6,134 nt of DNA from assembly GCA_964492235.1 (NCBI GenBank), contig CAZBJQ010000151.1:1-6134 (forward strand), given 5' to 3'. The notes under the pieces were generated by a model, which made no database searches, had not been told where the DNA came from, and worked only from the letters and a program-made list of their open reading frames with translations. The DNA is from PFL42 sp964492235. Lineage in GTDB: Bacteria; Chloroflexota; Anaerolineae; Anaerolineales; E44-bin32. Positions 1 to 4,954 of this stretch are shown here, piece by piece; within the stretch, counting starts at the first letter, position 1, and each line of letters opens with the position of its first letter. A program made the position numbers and the translations under genes.

Positions 1-408
1 CTGACCCGGATCGAACCGCATGTCCAGCGGGCCGTCGGCGCGGAAGCTGAAGCCGCGCCCCGGGTCTTCCAACTGCATCGATGAAACTCCAAGATCGAGC
101 AACACCCCGTCGACCAGATCCCAGCCGATGGCCGCCGCGTGCAGCCGGATGTCGGCGAAGCTGCCGTGCCGCAGCTGAGCCCGCGCTGCGTAACGGATCA
201 GCCGCCTCGAGGCCTCCGCCAGGGCGCTCGGATCTCGATCCAGGCCCAGGAGCTGGCCGTCAGGGGCGCTGGCTTCCAGGATGCCCGCCGCGTGCCCACC
301 TGCTCCAAGGGTCCCGTCAATATGACGGCTCCCCGCGGTCACGTGCAGCGCGGAGAGCACATCCTTGTAAAGGACCGGGATATGCGCTGGCGGACTTGCG
401 TACGCCAT
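1..408 (-). CDS. rsmH: 16S rRNA (cytosine(1402)-N4)-methyltransferase RsmH (MraW), N-terminal part
   Basis: This is the first 136 codons of RsmH, running off the window at position 1, so the C-terminal half is missing here by truncation of the window and not by mutation. RsmH is the SAM-dependent enzyme that N4-methylates C1402 in the decoding centre of 16S rRNA. The visible part has the SAM-binding motif DGTLGAGGH (residues 31-39), the acidic loop LGLDRDP (54-60), and the family signature around residues 103-132: LLDLGVSSMQLEDPGRG, then FSFRADGPLDMRFD. The ATG at 408 lies 3 nt after the mraZ stop. Its own Shine-Dalgarno is weak (GGGTAGG overlaps the mraZ stop), so translation is probably coupled to mraZ. 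The mraZ-rsmH order is the standard start of the dcw cluster, so ftsL, ftsI and mur genes may follow beyond position 1. Confidence 0.97.
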   Translation of the reverse strand, partial: MAYASPPAHIPVLYKDVLSALHVTAGSRHIDGTLGAGGHAAGILEASAPDGQLLGLDRDPSALAEASRRLIRYAARAQLRHGSFADIRLHAAAIGWDLVDGVLLDLGVSSMQLEDPGRGFSFRADGPLDMRFDPGQ

Positions 409-411
409 CGC

Positions 412-849
412 CTACCCGGCAGATAAGTCGAAGGCCGCAAACCGGCGGGAGTTGGACTCGGCATCCGTAACCGAGGCCAGCTCCTTCAGCCAGGCTTGTG
501 TGCTCCAGATCTCGAAGTATTCGCCTGCACCGACAACGGTCACCTCATCCCCCAACTGCGCGAACTCACGCAGGAACGGCGGGATCAGGATTCGGCCGGC
601 CGAGTCCAGAGAGACATCGGTCGCTCCACCGAAAATCATGCGCCGGACGGCACGCGCCTCCGGGTCGGTCGTGGAAAGTACGTTAGCGCGCTTGGCCAGG
701 CGCTCGAAACTGTCCGTGGTATAAACCATCAGGGTCCGCTCGAAACCTTGCGTGATGTAGGCGCCAGCCGCTAGGCCGGCGCGGAACCGAACCGGCACCG
801 TGAGACGGCCTTTGGTATCGATGCTGTGCGCAAACTGGCCCAAGAACAT
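412..849 (-). CDS. mraZ: Transcriptional regulator / division protein MraZ
   Basis: A 145-residue protein, the normal MraZ length. It has two tandem AbrB-like (SpoVT/MraZ) halves. The first carries D11-T-K-G-R15 followed by LTVP, and the second carries D82-S-A-G-R86 followed by ILIP; these are the DxxxR signature loops of the family. MraZ proteins assemble into rings and bind GTGGG-type direct repeats ahead of their own operon, controlling the dcw cluster. Such repeats are present upstream here. The ATG start at 849 is preceded by GAGGG (860-856) with 6-nt spacing, and MFLGQFAHSIDTKGR is the typical N-terminus, so the start is secure. The TAG stop is separated from the rsmH ATG by 3 nt, indicating one operon. 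Nothing in the protein looks damaged. Confidence 0.97.
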   Translation of the reverse strand: MFLGQFAHSIDTKGRLTVPVRFRAGLAAGAYITQGFERTLMVYTTDSFERLAKRANVLSTTDPEARAVRRMIFGGATDVSLDSAGRILIPPFLREFAQLGDEVTVVGAGEYFEIWSTQAWLKELASVTDAESNSRRFAAFDLSAG

Positions 850-897
850 GTCCGACCCTCAAGCCACGGAGTGCAGGGGACTGGCTATCCGCAGCTC

Positions 898-932
898 CCC
901 ACTCCTCCCCACTTCCCCCCACAATCTGCCAC
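898..932 (-). promoter_or_regulatory. MraZ-box operator: four GTGGS repeats at 10-bp period
   Basis: Reading the minus strand toward mraZ, GTGGC begins at 932 and GTGGG begins at 922, 912 and 902, each separated by exactly 5 nt (10-bp period, one helical turn). A degenerate fifth unit, GCGGA, begins at 892. Known MraZ operators are three or four direct repeats of this kind lying between the mraZ promoter and its RBS, which is their place here. Binding of the MraZ ring would cover the predicted transcription start and block its own operon. Assignment as the MraZ site rests on repeat sequence, spacing and position. Confidence 0.9.
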
Positions 933-962
933 AGTATATAACAAGTTTTCACATGGGCGCAA
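933..962 (-). promoter_or_regulatory. Candidate mraZ operon promoter
   Basis: An AT-rich patch stands out in GC-rich surroundings. On the minus strand it reads TGTTATATACT. It can be read as an extended -10 (TGT at 943-941 followed by TATATA 940-935) or as TATACT at 938-933. A poor -35 match, TTGCGC (962-957), lies 18 nt ahead of TATACT. The start of transcription would fall near 926-928, inside the first MraZ box, as expected for autorepression. The -10 is convincing and the -35 is not. Confidence 0.6.
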
Positions 963-1172
963 CACTTCGACCCCCCAGTCTTGCCAGTACCGGTTTCCCA
1001 CCCAACCTGCCCAATTCTCGCCGGCAGCGGGTAGCCATCCGCTCTCCCCAACCCTCATCCCGGCACATACGGCCTACAACCGCTGGCCTTCCGGAGGCCC
1101 TCCCGCACATCTGGGGCTGGTCGGCGCTAGCCAGGCGTGCCTTGTCGCCGAGTGTCCGTTCGGATCTGACAT

Positions 1173-1221
1173 GGCGGCGCCTCCGCCAGGTGCCGCCTAG
1201 AAACCCAAGCTCGGCGGCACC
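1173..1221 (+). promoter_or_regulatory. Attenuator-like leader: two mutually exclusive 9-bp hairpins
   Basis: Three 9-nt segments are seen: A = GGCGGCGCC (1173-1181), B = GGTGCCGCC (1189-1197) and C = GGCGGCACC (1213-1221). A pairs with B over all nine positions (one G-U) across a 7-nt loop. B pairs with C over nine Watson-Crick pairs across a 15-nt loop. B cannot do both. C ends 45 nt before the ATG of the PLP-enzyme gene. There is no U-run after either hairpin, so a classic terminator is not supported. A and C are also direct repeats exactly 40 bp apart with B inverted between them, so a DNA operator is an alternative reading. Function is inferred only from the pairing pattern. Confidence 0.4.
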
Positions 1222-1253
1222 ACCGGCGATGGTGCTGGCCGACCCGCCCACCC

Positions 1254-1258
1254 GAGGA
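1254..1258 (+). promoter_or_regulatory. Ribosome binding site of the PLP-enzyme gene
   Basis: GAGGA lies 8 nt before the ATG at 1267 and supports this start over downstream alternatives. The protein N-terminus before the first conserved block (YINFDNAAST, residue 31 onward) is about 30 residues, usual for this enzyme type. Confidence 0.7.
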
Positions 1259-1266
1259 CAACCCTG

Positions 1267-2676
1267 ATGCCGACCTCCCCTCGCACGACCGCCCACCGGG
1301 ACCGGTTCGTTGGTCTCGATGTCGCCGTGCCGCGGCTGCATGGCAGCCCACGTCCCTACATCAACTTCGACAACGCCGCCTCCACCCCAGCCTTGCGCAG
1401 CGTCCGTGACGGGGTCAATGGGTTCCTCGAGTACTACGCCAGTGTCCATCGCGGCACAGGTTTCAAGTCGCAACTATCGACCTGGGCGTTTGAGCAGGCG
1501 CGCCAACGCTGCCTGGGTTTTGTCGGCGCCGATCCGAAGACCAACACCTGCATCTTCGTGAAGAACACCACCGAGGCCATCAACAAGCTTGCCCGTCGGA
1601 TGCAGCTGCGTTCGGATGACATCGTCGTAACCACCACCATGGAGCATCACTCCGACGATCTTCCCTGGAGGGCAGTCTGTCAGGTTCGGCACGTCGGGTT
1701 GCTTCCGGATGGCCGCCTGGATGAAGCGGATTTTGAGCGCTTGCTGGCCGAGCACGCCGGCCGTGTGCGGCTGGTCGCCATCACTGGCGCCAGCAACGTC
1801 ACCGGCTATCTGAATCCACTCCACCGCTTGGCGGGGGTGGTGCACAAAGCCGGCGCGGTGATCCTGGCGGATTGCGCCCAGCTGGCGCCACACCGCCAGG
1901 TCGACATGCGGGAGGATCACGATCCGGAGCACCTCGACTTCGTTGCCATCAGCGCCCACAAGCTCTATGCGCCTTACGGCACGGGCGCGCTGATCGGCAG
2001 GCGGGCTTTCTTCGAGTCCGGCGTCCCGGACTCGGTCGGCGGAGGCACCGTCGAGCTGGTCACGCTGGACGACGTAACCTGGGCCGGCCCTCCCGATCGG
2101 GACGAGGCCGGATCGCCCAACGTGGTCGGCGCCATCGCCCTGTCACTGGCGATCGGCGAGCTGCAGGCGATTGGCATGCAGGCCGTGGCCGAGCACGAGG
2201 CCGATCTGACCGCCCACGCCCTGGGCGGCCTTCAGCATGTGCCGGGCCTCCGCCTCTTCGGGGACAGCAATCCTTCCCGGGCGGCGGAGCGGCTGGGCGT
2301 GATCCCCTTCACCTTGGCCGGTCGCTCGCACTTCGAGGTGGCGGCGATCCTCGGGCACGAGCATGCCATCGGCGTGCGCAGCGGTTGTTTCTGTGCACAC
2401 CCGTATGTGCTCCACCTGCTGGGGCTGAGTGCGCAGCAGGCATCCGATGCACGCAGGCGAATCCTGGACGGCGACCGACGCGATATGCCAGGCATGGTTC
2501 GCGCCAGCTTCGGCTTGTACAACACGCGCCAGGAAGTGGATGTCCTGGTAGCTGCGCTGACGGCGATCGCTGGGGACAAGGTGCGCGGCAGGTACCGACA
2601 GAACCAGCAGACCGGGGAGTTCCTCCCCGATGGCGCCCAGCAGGACTTCGCCGCCATCCTGCCTGAGCTGGCATGA
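1267..2676 (+). CDS. Class-V aminotransferase / cysteine desulfurase-like PLP enzyme
   Basis: A 469-residue fold-type I PLP enzyme. Visible landmarks in order are: INFDNAAST (32-40), the substrate-binding N-terminal block; NTTEAIN (100-106), the phosphate-binding turn; EHHS with H127, which stacks on the PLP ring; ADCAQ with D202 and Q205, which contact the pyridine; SAHK with the Schiff-base Lys K232, followed by YAPYGTGAL; GVRSGCFCAHPY (369-380), where C376 aligns with the catalytic cysteine of the SufS/CsdA motif (HHCAQP); and the late RASFGLYNT block (412-420). Cysteine desulfurases take sulfur from cysteine to a persulfide. Presence of a cysteine in the right loop makes desulfurase or selenocysteine-lyase chemistry plausible. 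The protein is longer than SufS (about 410 residues), with a polar C-terminal extension after residue 437. It has no neighbouring iscU, sufU, thiI or mnmA, so I give no gene symbol. The gene ends 23 nt before a strong hairpin shared with rnpB. Confidence 0.9.
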   Translation: MPTSPRTTAHRDRFVGLDVAVPRLHGSPRPYINFDNAASTPALRSVRDGVNGFLEYYASVHRGTGFKSQLSTWAFEQARQRCLGFVGADPKTNTCIFVKNTTEAINKLARRMQLRSDDIVVTTTMEHHSDDLPWRAVCQVRHVGLLPDGRLDEADFERLLAEHAGRVRLVAITGASNVTGYLNPLHRLAGVVHKAGAVILADCAQLAPHRQVDMREDHDPEHLDFVAISAHKLYAPYGTGALIGRRAFFESGVPDSVGGGTVELVTLDDVTWAGPPDRDEAGSPNVVGAIALSLAIGELQAIGMQAVAEHEADLTAHALGGLQHVPGLRLFGDSNPSRAAERLGVIPFTLAGRSHFEVAAILGHEHAIGVRSGCFCAHPYVLHLLGLSAQQASDARRRILDGDRRDMPGMVRASFGLYNTRQEVDVLVAALTAIAGDKVRGRYRQNQQTGEFLPDGAQQDFAAILPELA

Positions 2677-2699
2677 GGGCCCAGGCCTGAAAGAGAAGT

Positions 2700-2729
2700 C
2701 GGCCCCGGCGCTTGGGAGCGCCGGGGCCG
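2700..2729 (-). terminator. Strong hairpin terminator of rnpB, shared by the convergent PLP gene
   Basis: A perfect 13-bp GC-rich stem (2700-2712 with 2717-2729) closes on a 4-nt loop. On the minus strand it is followed by ACTTCTCTTTC, a T-rich tract, and it starts 7 nt after the end of the RNase P P1 helix, so it fits a rho-independent terminator for rnpB. On the plus strand the same stem begins 23 nt after the PLP-gene stop but lacks a T-run, so termination in that direction is less certain. Confidence 0.85.
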
Positions 2730-2736
2730 GTGCGTT

Positions 2737-3134
2737 GGGCCAGCCTGTAAGCCGCGTTCTGTCCGGCGTTGGGTGCGGTTTACGGGTTTCCCCTTCTTCC
2801 CGCTCCCTGCGCCTGGGCGACCATCTCTCTGGGCCGAGGCGTCACCGCCCGGCTCGTGCAGCCTACCCGGGGCTCAACGGTTGGGCACCCATCGCCCCTG
2901 TTTGGCCTTGCTCCAAGTGGGGGTTGCCTGGCCGCCAGCATTGCTGCCAACGCCGGTGGTCTCTTACGCCACCTTTTCACCCTTACCCTCGCCGCAGCGC
3001 GACGGGGCGGTCGTTTTCTGTGGCCCTGTCCGCAGGTCACCCTGCCCGGGTATTACCCGGCACTCTGCCCGATGGAGCGCGGACTTTCCTCGGACGGCAT
3101 TCGCCGCCCGCGGTCGCCCGGCCAGCCCAGCCTT
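2737..3134 (-). ncRNA. rnpB: RNase P RNA, bacterial type A
   Basis: This is the catalytic RNA that removes 5' leaders from pre-tRNAs. On the minus strand the universal 5' block GAGGAAAGTCC (3091-3081) is followed by GCGCTCC, and the universal 3' block ACAGAACGCGGCTTA is at 2762-2748; the two include the P4 strands. Between them are GGACAGGGCCACAGAAA, GGGTAAGGGTGAAAAGG, the hairpin GGTGGCGTAAGAGACCACC (2973-2955) and GGGTAGGCTGCACGAGCC, all close to type A RNAs. The P1 helix is visible: GGGCTGGCC (3128-3120) pairs with GGCTGGCCC (2745-2737) over nine pairs, including a tandem U-G/G-U. That gives 392 nt from P1 to P1. The 5' end is set near 3134 from the promoter; the exact ends are estimates. 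Open frames across this region on either strand are spurious. Confidence 0.97.
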
Positions 3135-3140
3135 GCTTCC

Positions 3141-3169
3141 ATCATACCGGGCGGGGCTGCCTCCGTCAA
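3141..3169 (-). promoter_or_regulatory. rnpB promoter (sigma70-type)
   Basis: TTGACG (3169-3164) and TATGAT (3146-3141) on the minus strand are separated by exactly 17 nt; each matches consensus at 5 of 6 positions. Transcription would begin near A3134, six nt before the P1 helix. This is the best promoter in the window, as expected for a highly expressed stable RNA. Confidence 0.85.
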
Positions 3170-3319
3170 CGTGACCCTGCATCTCCGCCAGGTCTGCCCC
3201 CCCCATGCCTGCCGGCTCGCAGCCTCTTGCGCCCAAGACTTCCGCCGCATGGTGGTCGCAGTGCCGTTAACCCCCCGCTAACGTCCGGCGTGCTATCCTG
3301 GGCCGGGGCGACCGATCCC
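3170..3319. other. Noncoding spacer between divergent rnpB and FmdB-family promoters
   Basis: About 150 nt with no supported gene. It contains a run of eight C (3197-3204) just upstream of the rnpB -35 and an inverted repeat CGTTA (3265-3269) / TAACG (3279-3283) with a 9-nt centre. The repeat could bind a regulator, but nothing identifies one. A second -10-like hexamer TATCCT (3294-3299) has no -35. Confidence 0.4.
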
Positions 3320-3348
3320 TTGCGGGATTGCCGGCGGCGCCGTATACT
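3320..3348 (+). promoter_or_regulatory. Promoter of the FmdB-family gene
   Basis: TTGCGG (3320-3325) and TATACT (3343-3348) are separated by 17 nt. The predicted start of transcription is near 3355, leaving a leader of about 20 nt that contains the GAGG Shine-Dalgarno (3361-3364), 9 nt before the ATG. The -35 sits in an inverted repeat: CGATCCC (3313-3319), loop TTGC, GGGATTG (3324-3330), with one G-T mismatch. Confidence 0.7.
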
Positions 3349-3373
3349 CCGAGTTCGACCGAGGCAAGCTGCA

Positions 3374-3655
3374 ATGCCTTTGTATTCGTACCGATGTGAA
3401 AACTGCGGTCTTCAATTCGACCAGCAACAGCGTTTCTCGGATTTGCCCCTCAGCATCTGCCCCGAATGCGGCGAGGACGCCTTGCGCAAGCTATATCAGT
3501 CCGTGGGGATTGTTTTCAAGGGTGCAGGCTTCTACGCTACCGACCACCGCTCGCCCTCCGGACAGGCCGCGGCCAAGAAGGCCGACAAGGCCGAGAAGGC
3601 CGAGGGCGGCGACAGCACCCCTGCTAAGAAGGAAGCCACACCCAGCGAGTCCTGA
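3374..3655 (+). CDS. FmdB-family zinc-ribbon protein
   Basis: A 93-residue protein of the FmdB putative regulatory family (Pfam zf-FmdB type). It begins MPLYSYRCENCG and has two metal-binding knuckles, C8-x2-C11 and C29-x2-C32, that together would hold one zinc. This is followed by the family-typical segment LRKLYQSVGIVFKGAGFYATD (about residues 37-57), which defines the boundary of the conserved domain. The tail from about residue 61 is Lys/Ala/Glu-rich and probably disordered, including three 9-nt tandem repeats encoding KAD-KAE-KAE (3578-3604). Family members were named after a formamidase-linked regulator, but the function of most is unknown; a nucleic-acid or protein-binding role is only a guess. 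The frame is open far upstream through the rnpB antisense strand. I chose the ATG at 3374 because the domain starts there, GAGG stands 9 nt before it, and a promoter precedes it. Confidence 0.92.
   Translation: MPLYSYRCENCGLQFDQQQRFSDLPLSICPECGEDALRKLYQSVGIVFKGAGFYATDHRSPSGQAAAKKADKAEKAEGGDSTPAKKEATPSES
3578..3604 (+). repeat. Three 9-nt tandem repeats in the FmdB-family tail
   Basis: AAGGCCGAC, AAGGCCGAG and AAGGCCGAG follow one another in frame and encode KAD-KAE-KAE. Such short in-frame repeats can change number by slippage without breaking the frame, so tail length may vary among relatives. Confidence 0.8.
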
Positions 3656-3662
3656 GCCGCGG

Positions 3663-3695
3663 CCGCAGAACAGCCGCTCCTGCCGGCTGGTGCGG
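3663..3695 (+). terminator. Candidate terminator hairpin after the FmdB-family gene
   Basis: CAGCCG (3671-3676) pairs with CGGCTG (3684-3689) over a 7-nt loop, and CCGC (3663-3666) with GCGG (3692-3695) extends it across a small internal loop. It begins 8 nt after the stop codon. The following TCACGTCTTCCTGT is only mildly T-rich, so rho-independent action is uncertain. Confidence 0.4.
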
Positions 3696-3890
3696 TCACG
3701 TCTTCCTGTGCGCGATCTTACTAGATGGAAAGCGTGCCAAGCCGAGCCCATAATCGGCTCGCCTGCCAGCCTGGCGGCGCGACGGGCATTTCCGGCGCCT
3801 CGCTCTGTGGAGGCTGCGATCGGCCGCGCTGGAAAGCTCTCCGCATTGGATAGGATTCGCCAGGGGGAAGGGCCCAGCCCGATCTGAGAA
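3696..3890. other. Noncoding interval between convergent genes
   Basis: No supported gene, tRNA or known RNA. It holds an inverted repeat CGAGCC (3743-3748) / GGCTCG (3756-3761) with a 7-nt AT-rich loop, which could serve as a back-up terminator from either side. Open frames through it are low-quality and Arg/Pro/Ala-biased, as expected for antisense or noncoding GC-rich DNA. Confidence 0.5.
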
Positions 3891-3906
3891 CCGCGTCTTG
3901 GCGCGG
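3891..3906 (-). terminator. Candidate terminator after the 99-residue protein gene
   Basis: CCGCG (3906-3902) and CGCGG (3895-3891) on the minus strand form a 5-bp stem with a 6-nt loop, followed by TTCTC. It starts 2 nt after the TAA stop. The stem is short, so this is a modest call based mainly on its place at the end of the minus-strand cluster. Confidence 0.45.
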
Positions 3907-3908
3907 GG

Positions 3909-4208
3909 TTACATCTGAAAGCCGCCGCCCGCCTGGACGACGCGAAACTCGAAGTTGGTCACGTACTCCAGCAGCTTCCCGTGCAGGGTTTCCCAGGCCT
4001 CACTGGCCAGAGCCCCCTCCATCGTCGCCCGATCCGGAGCCACACCGCCGGTCAGGATCTGTGGACGCTGGCCATAGGTCGTGTACCAGGCTTCCGTCGG
4101 CTGGATCCCGAGTCGCTGCATCCCCGGTACGAAGTCCCGCACGACGAACTCGAAGTACTCCTGTTCCCGACCGGGGAGGATGTCCCAGGTCATCAGCAGT
4201 TTGACCAA
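3909..4208 (-). CDS. Small uncharacterised protein, probable dimeric alpha/beta-barrel (NIPSNAP/Dabb-like)
   Basis: A 99-residue protein with no signal peptide or membrane segment. The pattern is a beta strand (VKLLMTWDI, residues 2-10), PGREQEYFEFVVRDFVPGMQRLG (helix, about 12-34), then strands around TEAWYTTYG (38-46) and QILTGGVA (50-57), a second helix (ATMEGALASEAWETLHGKLLEYV, about 61-83), and a last strand FEFRVVQA (86-93). This beta-alpha-beta-beta-alpha-beta order is that of ferredoxin-like proteins of the NIPSNAP / Dabb / monooxygenase superfamily; family placement is inferred from layout, not from a search. The start is TTG at 4208, with GGGGA (4218-4214) 5 nt before it. An ATG at codon 6 lacks an RBS and would cut the first strand. 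It lies 42 nt after the MBL gene and shares its transcript. Function unknown. Confidence 0.8.
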   Translation of the reverse strand: MVKLLMTWDILPGREQEYFEFVVRDFVPGMQRLGIQPTEAWYTTYGQRPQILTGGVAPDRATMEGALASEAWETLHGKLLEYVTNFEFRVVQAGGGFQM

Positions 4209-4250
4209 TGTCTTCCCCAGGGGCCGGCCGTGCCGTTCAGCCGTGCACGC

Positions 4251-4892
4251 CTAGCTGGATCGCTCCAGAACGATGACCTGCGTGTCTTCGCCCAATGCGC
4301 TCTTGGTGATCTTTAGCAGAGGCGCGCCCTGCACCGAGGTCAATCCCATCTCGGAGAGGAAGCGGTCGAGCGTCGCCAGCGGCAGAGACTCCGGCCCGGT
4401 CTTGAAGTGCATCGGAATCACGATCGATGGCTCGATCAAGCTGATGACCTCCGCCGCTTGGCTAGGTTCCATCCCGCCCCCGCCTCCGACTGGCACCAGC
4501 GCGATGTCCACAGGTCCCAGATCCTCGATCTGCGCCTGAGTCGGCACATACGCCAGGTCGCCCAGATGGGCGACCGACACGGTCTCGTAGTCCAGCACGA
4601 AGATCGTGTTCGGCCGGCCGGCGCCCTTGCGATCGCCTTTGGCCTCCATGCGGATCCCCGTGATAAAGACGCCGCCGATCTCGTACTCCCCCGGCCCGCG
4701 GATCACCTGGCGTTCGCCCTTGACAACCTGGGTGCTGTTGTGACCGGGAGCGTCATGGCTGACGGTGATGATATCTGCCTTGAGCTTCGGCACCGGCAGC
4801 CCCGCGCTCGAGTCGAAAGGATCGGTGACCACGGTCGCCAGACCGCGCTCCGACAGGCGGAAGCAAGAGAGTCCGTGCCAAACCAGTTCCAC
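4251..4892 (-). CDS. MBL-fold protein (Lactamase_B_3-like) with degenerate metal motif
   Basis: A 213-residue cytoplasmic protein resembling the UPF0173 / YtkL-like branch of metallo-beta-lactamase-fold hydrolases: the HGLSCFRL N-terminus resembles the usual GHSCF block, then VVTDPFD (21-27), VSHDAPGHN (44-52), GPGEYEIGGVFITGI (66-80), HLGDL (109-113) and IPMHF (159-163). Later metal ligands are kept (D112, H162). The first motif, normally HxHxDH, reads H46-D-A48-P-G50-H51: the second His and the Asp are absent. The catalytic state is therefore doubtful; see findings. The start is GTG at 4892, since AGGAGG (4902-4897) precedes it by 4 nt and an in-frame TAA lies at 4922-4920. The overlapping ATG at 4894 is out of frame. 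It is cotranscribed with the 99-residue gene downstream. Confidence 0.88.
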   Translation of the reverse strand: MELVWHGLSCFRLSERGLATVVTDPFDSSAGLPVPKLKADIITVSHDAPGHNSTQVVKGERQVIRGPGEYEIGGVFITGIRMEAKGDRKGAGRPNTIFVLDYETVSVAHLGDLAYVPTQAQIEDLGPVDIALVPVGGGGGMEPSQAAEVISLIEPSIVIPMHFKTGPESLPLATLDRFLSEMGLTSVQGAPLLKITKSALGEDTQVIVLERSS

Positions 4893-4918
4893 ATCGCCTC
4901 CTGACAGGGGGAGAGCCC

Positions 4919-4924
4919 ATTATA
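4919..4924 (-). promoter_or_regulatory. Consensus -10 box for the MBL-fold gene
   Basis: TATAAT, a perfect -10, lies in the gap between rmuC and the MBL gene. The predicted start near 4912 gives a 20-nt leader that contains AGGAGG. No good -35 is seen at 16-18 nt (CACGGC at 17), so an activator or weak promoter is possible. It suggests that the MBL gene does not depend only on readthrough from rmuC. Confidence 0.55.
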
Positions 4925-4954
4925 CATGAGGCAGGCGGTGTGCCGTGGCTGGCC

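Larger units (their letters stand above)
943..1266. other. Noncoding divergent interval between mraZ and the PLP-enzyme gene
   Basis: Open frames exist on both strands here but none has a recognisable protein, a good RBS or family-like composition, so I read the stretch as noncoding. It holds the mraZ promoter at its left edge, a small perfect hairpin GGCCT-TCCGG-AGGCC (1085-1099), and near its right end the three-segment alternative hairpin at 1173-1221. I could not find a convincing -35/-10 pair for the plus-strand gene at 1267. TTGTCG (1142-1147) has no acceptable -10 at 17 nt. Confidence 0.6.

Noticed and set aside
949..1473. Minus-strand frame of about 174 codons over the mraZ-PLP gene interval
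   Set aside because: It overlaps the start of the clearly real PLP-enzyme gene in antisense, its sequence is Gly/Arg-rich without a family pattern, and no RBS was found.
3197..3204. Run of eight C as a possible phase-variation tract
   Set aside because: It lies in a noncoding spacer 28 nt upstream of the rnpB -35, not in a coding region or promoter spacer, so length change would have no clear effect.
2630..3373. Long plus-strand frame fused upstream of the FmdB-like protein
   Set aside because: It runs antisense through the RNase P RNA gene, has biased Pro/Arg/Ser composition, and the FmdB domain begins exactly at the internal Met with its own RBS and promoter.
3659..3666. GCGGCCGC palindrome after the FmdB-like gene
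   Set aside because: An 8-bp GC palindrome is expected by chance in such DNA; no functional context.
3396..3887. Plus-strand frame overlapping the FmdB-like gene and the convergent interval
   Set aside because: A shifted-frame shadow: most of its first half is the zinc-ribbon gene in another frame, and the rest is low-complexity Arg/Pro/Ala.
4703..4927. Minus-strand frame starting upstream of the MBL gene and using the ATG at 4894
   Set aside because: It is out of frame with the MBL protein. The AGGAGG-GTG pair gives the conserved protein, and the ATG would lie only 2 nt after the RBS.
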